A stretch of 64,000 bases of DNA from an uncultured Lachnospiraceae bacterium (GTDB lineage Bacteria > Bacillota > Clostridia > Lachnospirales > Lachnospiraceae), in assembly GCA_910586645.1 (NCBI GenBank), contig CAJUIS010000004.1, forward strand, positions 1-64,000. Direction: 5' to 3'. The notes beneath the pieces were generated by a model, which saw only the letters and a list, made by a program, of their open reading frames with translations, made no database searches and was not told the origin of the DNA. How positions within the stretch are numbered: position 1 is the first letter of the stretch; the number at the start of each line of letters is the position of its first letter. Made by a program: the position numbers and the translations under genes. Below are positions 28,137-36,292 of the stretch, piece after piece.

Positions 28137-29503
28137 AAACCATTCGCCCCTTTTTCTTTGCCGGCCTTCTTTTTTCCATACTCCTCATGCAGCACATACA
28201 GGAGCGTATAACAGGCCATAATGCCCGAAACGAGAGGGGCGATCATTCCAAGCATCCCCAGATGATCCGCATAATGCCTTCCAAAATACCACACCAGAGG
28301 AATCCGGAGCAAAAGCGCCCCCGCGCTGCAGCTTACCATCGTCCATACGGTTTTCTGCTTCCCGTTTAAATACCCGTTCAGGCAAAATACGATGGCTACC
28401 ATAATATAATCGTAACTGCAGGAACGAAAAAAAGCCGTCCCTGCCGCGATTACGTTTTCATTTCCGCTGAACGCCCGTATCATAGACTGCGGCGAAAGCT
28501 GCGCCCACATCCAGAACAGGCAGGATACAAAAACGGCAAACGCCATTCCATACCATAAAGACTTCCGCGCTCTTTCTGTTTTTTTTGCGCCAAAATTCTG
28601 AGCCGTGACTGCGGAAAGGGCGCTTGCCATAGAAGTTGCCGAAAGCATCGCAAATACGTCGTACTTGCTGCTGATCCCGACGACAGACGCCGCATAGACG
28701 CCGCAGCGGTTCATTACGGCCATAAGATACAAAAAAGAGATGCGCACCATCAGTTCCTGAAAAGAAATCGGCAGTCCAATGACAGCCAGTTTCTTCGCCA
28801 GAGACGGCACAGGACGAAAGCTTTTCCATTTAAAATCAAAAATAAACTTTTTCCGTTTCAGATAAACAACGGCAAAAAGCATACTGACAGCCTGGGAAAT
28901 TACAGTGGCCAAAGCCGTGCCTGCCGCGTCCATGCCAAAATTTCTCACAAATAAAACATCCAGAATAATATTGACGGCACAGGCAATCCCAACAAAGATC
29001 ATTGGCCTTACGGAATCTCCGTACCCCCGCAAAATGGCGCTGACCGCATTGTATCCACAGATAAAAATATTTCCCAAAAGACAGACTGCAACATACTGCA
29101 TTGTAAGATCAAAGGATTCTTTTGGAGTGTCAAGCAGAATCAGAAGCGGCTTTTCAATTCCAAGCAGAACTGCCGTCAAAACGACAGAAACAACCCCGAA
29201 TATGCTGAGCGTCGTTCCAATTACCTTTTTTACCGTTTCATATTCTCCGCTTCCCGTATACTGTCCGATTAAAATTGTGCTTCCAAGCGTAAGTCCCGTT
29301 ACAAGGCTTGTCACAATCTGAGTCACCTGTGTCCCGGTCGATACTGCCGCCACGCTTTCGGGACTGCAGTATTTTCCTATGATAAACAAATCTGCAGCCC
29401 CATAAAGAGACTGCAGTATGTTTGAGATTAAAAACGGAACTGCAAAAAACAATAACGTCTTTAAAATATTTCCTTCCGTAAGATTATGTTCTTTCATAGA
29501 CAT
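28133..29503 (-). CDS. MATE-family multidrug/organic cation exporter
   Basis: 456 residues and twelve helices in two MatE halves. N-terminal SMKEHNLTEGNILKTLLFFAVP is typical, with the first-half signature SILRGYGDSVRP near 160. It exports cationic compounds using Na+ or H+ gradients. It starts 3 bp after the cohesin-like gene and overlaps the MFS-like gene by 4 bp, an unusual neighbour for secreted peptidase genes. Confidence 0.92.
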   Translation of the reverse strand: MSMKEHNLTEGNILKTLLFFAVPFLISNILQSLYGAADLFIIGKYCSPESVAAVSTGTQVTQIVTSLVTGLTLGSTILIGQYTGSGEYETVKKVIGTTLSIFGVVSVVLTAVLLGIEKPLLILLDTPKESFDLTMQYVAVCLLGNIFICGYNAVSAILRGYGDSVRPMIFVGIACAVNIILDVLFVRNFGMDAAGTALATVISQAVSMLFAVVYLKRKKFIFDFKWKSFRPVPSLAKKLAVIGLPISFQELMVRISFLYLMAVMNRCGVYAASVVGISSKYDVFAMLSATSMASALSAVTAQNFGAKKTERARKSLWYGMAFAVFVSCLFWMWAQLSPQSMIRAFSGNENVIAAGTAFFRSCSYDYIMVAIVFCLNGYLNGKQKTVWTMVSCSAGALLLRIPLVWYFGRHYADHLGMLGMIAPLVSGIMACYTLLYVLHEEYGKKKAGKEKGANGL

Positions 29504-29506
29504 CCT

Positions 29507-30616
29507 TTATTTTTTTACCGCACTGAACTCACCGTATTTCTTTTTCCCGTTATTGCCGGTTACATAGGCCCTTACTTTGTAATAACGGGTCTTTCCGTTC
29601 TTTGGTTTTTTTATGGTGAGTTTCGTCGTTTTCGCTTTCTTAATCGTCTTTAAAAGCTTATATTTCCCGTTCTTTTTCGTGCCGGCATAAATCTGATAGC
29701 CTTTCGCCCCGTCAACCTTTTTCCAGGATAATTTTACTTTGGACGTCTTTTTTACGGAAAACCCTTTTACTTTTGCAGGCGCCAGCGTCACCTTTGCCTC
29801 GGAACTGTACTGTCCGTAAGTCTTACTGCCGTCCGCCGCCCGCTTAAACGCCCGAAGGCAAAATGTATGTTTGGAAGCATATTTGAATTTTTTGGAGAAA
29901 GCCGTTACTGCAGCCCCGTTTATCGTTTTTATTTCTTTATAGCTTTTGGATTTCGCGTCATATTCATAAAGAACGTATCCGTCAGAGCTTTCGATTTTCT
30001 CCCACTCAAAAACAATGCTTCTGGATCCTTTTTTTCCTCTTGTCTTTAACTTTAGCTTTTTGCCAAAATCCGAAATATCGACAGGAGCAGGTTTGTTCTT
30101 CACCGTTACGGCCGCCGTATCGGCAAGCGGAGCCGTCATTTCATTTACTCCGCTGCCGTCCATATATTTTACGGAAGGCGCGCTGCCGTCTCCCCAGATA
30201 TCCGCAATTTCCACTTTTGCCTCATACTCGCTGCCGACAGGACGTATGGACAGCTTTCCAAGCTTTGCATATTCGCTGCCCTTAAATACATCCTGATCCT
30301 TTTTTCCGGACAGGATAATATCCACCAGATAACTGCCGTCCGCTGACTGGCTTATGTCTGCATCCTGCACAGCGCTTTTGATTGCGCTTTCAAATTGAAA
30401 GGCGGGTTTCTCCATCGCTCCGCTGACTGCAGAAACACGCAGAACCAGACGAAGCGATGTAATCGTTTCCGTCTTTCCTTCCGGCAGATTCAGAGCCACT
30501 GACACTTCGTTATTCTCTGCCGTCAGAATGCCCTTGCCATTTTCCGCCGCGGCCACAGCCGTCGGCAGAAAAAGCGCAAAAAGCAGCACAAATATATATT
30601 TCATCCATTTTTTCAT
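29507..30616 (-). CDS. Secreted protein with cohesin-like N-terminal domain and two FnIII domains
   Basis: 369 residues. A signal peptide (LLFALFLPTAVAAAE) is followed by an all-beta domain of about 150 residues whose order resembles cohesins or CBM-like jelly rolls (SVALNLP, TSLRLVLRV, then KLGKLSIRP and VEIADI). The cohesin call is tentative. Two fibronectin type III domains follow (VLYEYD... and IYAGTKKNGKY), with a very Lys-rich end and no LPXTG. Its start overlaps the M60 gene stop (ATGA), so it is made with that peptidase, whose upstream half has a dockerin-like segment. A cohesin-dockerin pairing is an inference. Confidence 0.7.
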   Translation of the reverse strand: MKKWMKYIFVLLFALFLPTAVAAAENGKGILTAENNEVSVALNLPEGKTETITSLRLVLRVSAVSGAMEKPAFQFESAIKSAVQDADISQSADGSYLVDIILSGKKDQDVFKGSEYAKLGKLSIRPVGSEYEAKVEIADIWGDGSAPSVKYMDGSGVNEMTAPLADTAAVTVKNKPAPVDISDFGKKLKLKTRGKKGSRSIVFEWEKIESSDGYVLYEYDAKSKSYKEIKTINGAAVTAFSKKFKYASKHTFCLRAFKRAADGSKTYGQYSSEAKVTLAPAKVKGFSVKKTSKVKLSWKKVDGAKGYQIYAGTKKNGKYKLLKTIKKAKTTKLTIKKPKNGKTRYYKVRAYVTGNNGKKKYGEFSAVKK

Positions 30617-33600
30617 TTTGAACCTCCTTGAAACGTAATCCCCGGCAGCGTTTCCGGTATGCCGATGATCTTCGTATCACTGACAATACGTTCTCCCTCC
30701 AAAGTCAGGGCGTTGTCAACACGGTAGAGTTCCCCGCGAACTCCTTTAATCTTCTTTAAGGACTGTTCATCCCACTGTCCAGGCTCTACATAATATACAA
30801 AAGTTCCGTCAGAAGTTTCTCCCAAATCGCCTCTCTCCGGCACTTCGGCCAGGAATATCTGTTTTGCCAGAACGTTTCCGTCTTTTTCTCCTATGACGTT
30901 TCCTTCTGTGTCGTACAATATGGCTACGTTGTACGCCGGATTTCCTTTATAAATCCCGGTAAAGATAAGTGAACCCGCCGGAATGACGTCTTCCGCCTTG
31001 TCACCGTACTGATATGATTCGCTCAATACGCCAATTGCGGGCTGCGAATCGTCCGTAGTCATAAATTCCAGATTGTCTCCGGACGGGCCGCAGAGTTCAA
31101 TTTCCTGAATTGAAATTGCTCCGGCCTGCGGAATCGTAAGTCTTACGAATCTGGCGTCGTACGTTCCGATCCATTTATCTCTCACATCTTCGCTTACCGA
31201 ATCAAACCAGATCGTCTTTTCATCCGTTCCGTTTATGCCTGCATAATTTTCTTTTACTTTAATCCAGTTCTGCCCGTCCGCGCTTACTTCCACCGTTACG
31301 CTTTCCAGCGCGCTTCCCTGGTATTTTAAAGCCGTCACTTCCCGTGTCTTATGCATATCTACCGTAATCACTGCCGCCCCGTCGCTGTTTCCATTGTACG
31401 TGCCTGCCGCAGTTCTGTCATTATCCAGAATCCTTTCAATGCTGTTCCTTTTCTTCTCCTCAACATTGCCCGGGCTGTTCTCATTATAGCCGCTGTCCGG
31501 ATCTTCTTCATCAGGCTCTATGCCCGTATCATCCTCTGACGTCATATTCGTTTCCACTGTCCAGGCTGTCTTTTCCAGTATGCCGTCCGTTTCAATCTTC
31601 ACGGAACCCGCCGTTTTTACATTGGAATAATTCAAATATTTATCCACAGCTCTGACTTCATATTCCATGACTCTGTTATTAATGGACAAAACCGTATCAA
31701 TATAAACAGTAGCGTCCGCTTCCCTGTCAATTGGAACAAAACCGACTACTTCCGTCTCCTTCGCTCCGTTCGAAATCATGCTCCGGCTGATCTCATAACC
31801 CAAAATCAAATCCTTATCTCTGCCGGTTTCAATTGTAATCTCTACCCGGTTCGAATCTGCCGTTACCGACGTTTCACTTACCGCATCCTGGTTCAGAATA
31901 TTTTCTGTTTCTTCCGGATTTGCAACGCGGTAATCCCTTGCGTCTTCATCTGCATAGTAAAGCGCTTTCTTATCCGCTTCCCCGTATTTTTCCGCATAAG
32001 CCAACGTGTCCTCATCCGGCGTCATGCCCCAGCGCACAAAGAACGGCAGTATGTTTTTATTTGCTGCCGCGCACGCCAGACGCATCAGATTCTGATCGTG
32101 ATCGCTGTTTAAAACAAGTCCTGTCTGCGGCGCTTTTCCTGGATTTCTGGAATAAGTATCCATCCGCGCAAAGAATAAATTGTTAAACTGATCTTCATAA
32201 TTCTCATAAATATGCCTGTCATCCGCATTGTTGTCAAATGCAAGATGAAGCTGCCAGTACAGCGCAAGCTGCGTAAATACATTTGAAGCGCGTCCTGTTG
32301 TTCCTGAAGTTACCTTATCATATACTTTTGCAGGATCATAACGTCTCTTTCCTGTCAGAAGCTGTGCGAAATAATTATTCGTAATTTCCGCAACCGCATA
32401 TGCGCCCTGATTGATGTTATGGCCAATCTCATGCGCAATGCCCCATCCAAAACCGGACCAGTCATTCGGCCCGCTTGTCAGCGTCGTGGAGCCCCATTCT
32501 ATTCCGATATGATTTCCGGCCGCATACATAAAGGCTCCCGCGAACATTCTCATATACCGGATATTCAGATGCTGTGCCGGAAGGGCGTTATTTCCGTTCT
32601 GCGTTCCCGCCGCATCGCTTAATCCTTTATGCTGATAGAACAACGTCATCGTCTTTTCCATTGCTTTTAATGCATTGTCAAGTTTAACCGCTTTATTTTC
32701 CGCATTTTTTATGCCTGCCCAGACTTGTGTCGCAGGAACGGAATACATCATTTCCCGCATCATAATGTCAGTTGTATTCAAAATACAATTTGTCTGGTCG
32801 TATTCCGTATATCTCTCATTTACTGTATTGGCATGCTGTGTGCCATGCTTTTCTTCAATGGTTCCGACATAACTTTCAAGCTGCTGTACATACGTTTCGA
32901 TTGCCGCCATACGTTCTTCTTCTGTCTTTCCAAACACACTCAGAACCGGAATGTCGCTGCCGCCGCTGATTCGAATAGCATATTGATCAGAAGCGTTGTT
33001 TCCCGTATAAGCGGCATAGACCTGGCCGCCCCGCTCAAAATCATTTGTCGTCACCTGCGGGACTGTAATTTCATTCCTTCCCACTTTCAGGTTTACCGCC
33101 CTTGCAACGCTGCCTGACTCTGCGTGCTGCTGTGAGAAAACAAGCTGCAGTTCAGCCGCATCGCCTGTTCTCTTTGCATTGTGGCCCACATATACCAAAA
33201 GGCTTTCTCCCGCATTGACCGTTTTTCCAAGCGGCTGCCATGCATTTAAACCGCCAAAGCCCAGATGTCCGTCTTTTCTCGCGGTAATCCTGTTATCCAC
33301 TTCATAAGCAGGCGCCAGATTTGCCGCCAGAATTTCCCTTGCCGTCTTAAGCTCCAGTTTCAGTTCATTGTAAAGCGGATGCTTTTCTCCGCTCTCTGAA
33401 TCCGGCGTTTCAAGCCGCGCCTCTAAAGCGTCGATTGTTTCTGCCGTTACATCGTCCCTTAACGTCGTATGCATTTCATCGCGGTACACTCCCATAATAT
33501 CGTCTTCCAGAGGATCGTATGTATAGAAACGGATTTCTCCCACCATCATAGTCGCCCGGACCGAAGCTCTTCCGAAGGACAGATGTACCTTGTTTGCCGT

Positions 33601-33678
33601 TATCGTCTCGTCAAATTTAATAATATAAAACGGATGATCGTTCTTATCTCGCTTTTCAATCAGCCTTGCCCCCCACAT
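30613..33678 (-). CDS. M60-like metallopeptidase, downstream half of a frameshifted gene
   Basis: 1021 codons. The M60/enhancin-like zinc site is HEIGH at 416-420, followed by a Glu in AVAEITNN; this class cleaves mucin-type glycoproteins. After the catalytic part come FnIII-like segments and an F5/8C (CBM32-like) domain. The apparent ATG (MWGARL) has no signal peptide, and its first residues finish an F5/8C domain begun in the upstream frame, so it is not a true start. Removing one G from the G6 run at 33669-33674 joins both halves into about 1740 residues. Ends in ATGA overlap with the cohesin-like gene. Confidence 0.88.
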   Translation of the reverse strand: MWGARLIEKRDKNDHPFYIIKFDETITANKVHLSFGRASVRATMMVGEIRFYTYDPLEDDIMGVYRDEMHTTLRDDVTAETIDALEARLETPDSESGEKHPLYNELKLELKTAREILAANLAPAYEVDNRITARKDGHLGFGGLNAWQPLGKTVNAGESLLVYVGHNAKRTGDAAELQLVFSQQHAESGSVARAVNLKVGRNEITVPQVTTNDFERGGQVYAAYTGNNASDQYAIRISGGSDIPVLSVFGKTEEERMAAIETYVQQLESYVGTIEEKHGTQHANTVNERYTEYDQTNCILNTTDIMMREMMYSVPATQVWAGIKNAENKAVKLDNALKAMEKTMTLFYQHKGLSDAAGTQNGNNALPAQHLNIRYMRMFAGAFMYAAGNHIGIEWGSTTLTSGPNDWSGFGWGIAHEIGHNINQGAYAVAEITNNYFAQLLTGKRRYDPAKVYDKVTSGTTGRASNVFTQLALYWQLHLAFDNNADDRHIYENYEDQFNNLFFARMDTYSRNPGKAPQTGLVLNSDHDQNLMRLACAAANKNILPFFVRWGMTPDEDTLAYAEKYGEADKKALYYADEDARDYRVANPEETENILNQDAVSETSVTADSNRVEITIETGRDKDLILGYEISRSMISNGAKETEVVGFVPIDREADATVYIDTVLSINNRVMEYEVRAVDKYLNYSNVKTAGSVKIETDGILEKTAWTVETNMTSEDDTGIEPDEEDPDSGYNENSPGNVEEKKRNSIERILDNDRTAAGTYNGNSDGAAVITVDMHKTREVTALKYQGSALESVTVEVSADGQNWIKVKENYAGINGTDEKTIWFDSVSEDVRDKWIGTYDARFVRLTIPQAGAISIQEIELCGPSGDNLEFMTTDDSQPAIGVLSESYQYGDKAEDVIPAGSLIFTGIYKGNPAYNVAILYDTEGNVIGEKDGNVLAKQIFLAEVPERGDLGETSDGTFVYYVEPGQWDEQSLKKIKGVRGELYRVDNALTLEGERIVSDTKIIGIPETLPGITFQGGSK

Positions 33679-35836
33679 TTTTCTCTGTGGAAGAATCTTC
33701 CTGCGTCCAGTAGCCTACTCTTACGTAGTCCAGCCTTACAACCTGATCCGCCGCCGCATAAGCCATATAATTCATCTGGTAATCCTGATCCAGCGTAATC
33801 GTCATGCCTTTGTCAGCCGTAGGATACGCACATCCGTCGTCCCAGTCCTCCTTTGCCCAGTAAGAAGCATAATCATTGTCCACAAGCCCCCATGCCGTAC
33901 GCGGCTCTGTATCCAGCGCGCTTCCAACCATATGGGCTCCGCCGCTTCCTCCATAAGACGCGTCCGCAATATGGGCGCTTACTTTTCCTTCTCCATTTGA
34001 AGTATTCAAAAGTTTATAATCCGGAAGTATTGGAGGTTCTATATTTTTCGTTCTCGTTAATGCAGTCAGCGAAGGTTTGCCCCATCCAAGCTCATTCCAT
34101 CCTATAACATAGACGGAATATTCGGTGTCATCTTCCAGTCCGCTAATCACATAGCGTGTATCGTCAATTTTTCCGGTCCCTTCCACAGTCTGTGAAAATC
34201 CCTCTTTCACAGGCCGGTATTCCGTCTCCTGATCCTTTTTATAATACACCATATATCCGTTGGAATCATCCATATCCTTCCAGGATACGCTGATGGAGCG
34301 GTATCCGCCCGTTACCGACACGCCATCCGGAGGCGCCGGAAGGCTTCCCGGTTTTGGCACGCCAATCTGTTCATTTGACCACGGACTGCACCAGTCTCCG
34401 TTTACCGAACGGACTTTAATAGTATACTGTTCAAAATTTTTCAGCGGTTTATCGTTAATGGAACTGATTCTGTGCTGGATTCCCGACACGCGCACAATCT
34501 GCGTCTCATTCTCCGTTTGTTTTTTCACCGGTCCATGAACGTAAACTTCATATCCTGTAATATTGCTCTGTGCATTCCAGGATACCAAAAGTCCCTCATT
34601 TTCAGACGCCGGAGCGCTTAACGTCGGAATATCAAGCTGCGGCGTTCCGATTCTCTCTTCCATATTGTTGACAAATTCCACTTTCGCAATATTGACAAGC
34701 GGTTCGTTCTTTTTCGTTCCGGTAATCCTGATCGTCACCCGCTTCACTGCAATCTGGCTTCCAAAATTCAAAACCAGAGAGCCGTCCGGCTCCACACGTA
34801 CTTTTGTCCCGGCGCGGCTTAAAGCATATCTTGCCATTGCCGGTTCCTGTTCCGCAGCGCCGGCCCGTTCATCTGAAACCGTCTTTTGCCGTCTCTCTGA
34901 ACTTTCATTCGCAAGCGAAAGGGAAAGTTCCTGTTCCTCTCCCTTTTCATCTGTATAAACGACGGATGCCTCTCCGTCCGTAATCTCACTAAAAACATAT
35001 CCGTCTTCATCCGCCGCCGTCGGCGCCTTTATGGCAATCCCCTCAATCGGTACGGCCGCCTGCGCGTCCTGCGCCAGTACAAAATCCATTGTCACAGGAT
35101 TTTCCCTGGAAATCGCTTCCTCATTCCCGGTCTGTAAAGTAACGGCTCCTGCATTGTTCAAAAAATCATCCATGCTTCCACCCGTCACAACCGTCCCGTC
35201 TGCCGTCCGAACGCTCCGGACAAATCCCAGCTTTTCTGTCTGTGACTGCCGGCTCTCTCCCATGCTCTGCACCGCACACTGCAAATCCGCCATATCCGTT
35301 TTTCCATCGCCATTCAAATCGGCCGCGGCGTTTTTCGGATCTGTCCGGACAGAATTTATAATTGCATCCGCATCTTTCTGATCTACGATTCTGTCTCTGT
35401 TTACATCGCCAATGCGTATCCAGCCTGGCGCCGCCTGGCTCTCCGTCTTTGCGGAACAAACTGCAATTTTTGTAATCCATCCTTCGCCAACCTGCACTTC
35501 CTGCGTATAGTCAGCATACTTTTCCGCCTGGACGGTAACTTTGCATTTGCCTGCCAAAACGTCAAATCTTGCCGTCCTGGAAATCTCAGACGGATCAGAA
35601 AAATCCAGTTCCGTTTTTTTCGTTTCCCCTCCGTCGCCGCTGACCTGTACCGTCACTTTTCCCTGGTACGGAAACAGACGCGAAGAACGGACTTCCACAT
35701 CCAGAACGCTTTGCGTCTCGTTCGCTGAAGCTTCCGTTTTCATCCCGCTGTCCGCCGCATACACTGGCATGGAAACCCCAAGCCAGGTCTGCAAAACCAT
35801 GCAGCCGGCAAACAGCATTGCCAATACTTTCTTCAT
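33656..35836 (-). CDS. Dockerin/FnIII/F5-8C N-terminal half of the M60 peptidase gene
   Basis: 726 codons. Signal peptide (ending near VYAAD), a beta domain, then a dockerin-like double repeat at about 140-195 with two calcium loops (GDVNRDRIVDQKDAD and ADLNGDGKTDMADLQ). A coiled acidic region, FnIII-like domains at about 400-600 and the first part of an F5/8C domain follow. The frame ends in GGKAD just after the G6 run, while the downstream frame continues the same domain. It is therefore the secreted N-terminus of the split peptidase. An extended -10 promoter lies upstream. Without correction or slippage the product would be secreted but non-catalytic. Confidence 0.88.
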   Translation of the reverse strand: MKKVLAMLFAGCMVLQTWLGVSMPVYAADSGMKTEASANETQSVLDVEVRSSRLFPYQGKVTVQVSGDGGETKKTELDFSDPSEISRTARFDVLAGKCKVTVQAEKYADYTQEVQVGEGWITKIAVCSAKTESQAAPGWIRIGDVNRDRIVDQKDADAIINSVRTDPKNAAADLNGDGKTDMADLQCAVQSMGESRQSQTEKLGFVRSVRTADGTVVTGGSMDDFLNNAGAVTLQTGNEEAISRENPVTMDFVLAQDAQAAVPIEGIAIKAPTAADEDGYVFSEITDGEASVVYTDEKGEEQELSLSLANESSERRQKTVSDERAGAAEQEPAMARYALSRAGTKVRVEPDGSLVLNFGSQIAVKRVTIRITGTKKNEPLVNIAKVEFVNNMEERIGTPQLDIPTLSAPASENEGLLVSWNAQSNITGYEVYVHGPVKKQTENETQIVRVSGIQHRISSINDKPLKNFEQYTIKVRSVNGDWCSPWSNEQIGVPKPGSLPAPPDGVSVTGGYRSISVSWKDMDDSNGYMVYYKKDQETEYRPVKEGFSQTVEGTGKIDDTRYVISGLEDDTEYSVYVIGWNELGWGKPSLTALTRTKNIEPPILPDYKLLNTSNGEGKVSAHIADASYGGSGGAHMVGSALDTEPRTAWGLVDNDYASYWAKEDWDDGCAYPTADKGMTITLDQDYQMNYMAYAAADQVVRLDYVRVGYWTQEDSSTEKNVGGKAD

Positions 35837-35876
35837 ATCTCCTGTCCTTTCTTAAAAATAGTAAAATAACTCTTTT

Positions 35877-35905
35877 AGTATAACATAATCTCCCATATTT
35901 TAACA
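35877..35905 (-). promoter_or_regulatory. Promoter of the dockerin/M60 operon
   Basis: TATACT (35877-35882) preceded by TG (extended -10, TGTTATACT) and a weak TGTTAA -35 17 bp upstream. It lies about 40 bp before the start codon. The region 35906-35987 is AT-rich with nothing else recognised. Confidence 0.6.
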
Positions 35906-35987
35906 GAGTTTTTTATCTTTTCTATTTTTTCTATTTTTAAGCTATTCTGACAGGATACATAAAGTGTAAAAAAGACAAAAAAATAAA

Positions 35988-36071
35988 TGCCCGCGACCGG
36001 AATCGAACCGGTACTGTATCGCTACAACAGGATTTTAAGTCCTGCGCGTCTGCCAGTTCCGCCACGCGGGC
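35988..36071 (-). tRNA. tRNA-Leu (anticodon UAA)
   Basis: 84 nt. A 7-bp acceptor (GCCCGCG/CGCGGGC) with discriminator A, anticodon stem CAGGA/TCCTG around loop CTTAAAA, a long variable arm and a GGTTCGATTCC T arm. CCA is not encoded, so the cca enzyme in this window would add it. Confidence 0.96.
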
Positions 36072-36097
36072 ATTTAAAATATAAACTTTTCTCTCAA

Positions 36098-36179
36098 TGG
36101 GCAGAGGTGGATTCGAACCACCGAAGCAATTTGCAGCAGATTTACAGTCTGTCCCCTTTGGCCACTCGGGAATCTGCCC
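36098..36179 (-). tRNA. tRNA-Tyr (anticodon GUA)
   Basis: 82 nt. Acceptor GGGCAGA/TCTGCCC with discriminator A, D arm CCCGAGTGGCCAAAGGGG, anticodon loop CTGTAAA, a long variable arm and a GGTTCGAATCC T arm. CCA is not encoded. Lies 26 bp from tRNA-Leu and is probably cotranscribed. Nothing recognised between 36180 and 36292. Confidence 0.96.
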
Positions 36180-36292
36180 ATTTTACAGAACGACTGACAA
36201 ATAACTGCGTCCTGACAAGAAAATATTATATCACAAATATTTCCGAATTTCAAGCGTTTTTCTTCTAAACTCAGGAAAACCCCTCCTGCATT

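Noticed and set aside
33665..33678. ATG (MWGARL) as the true start of an independent M60 gene
   Set aside because: No signal peptide and its first residues complete an F5/8C domain begun in the upstream frame; frame joins if one G is removed.
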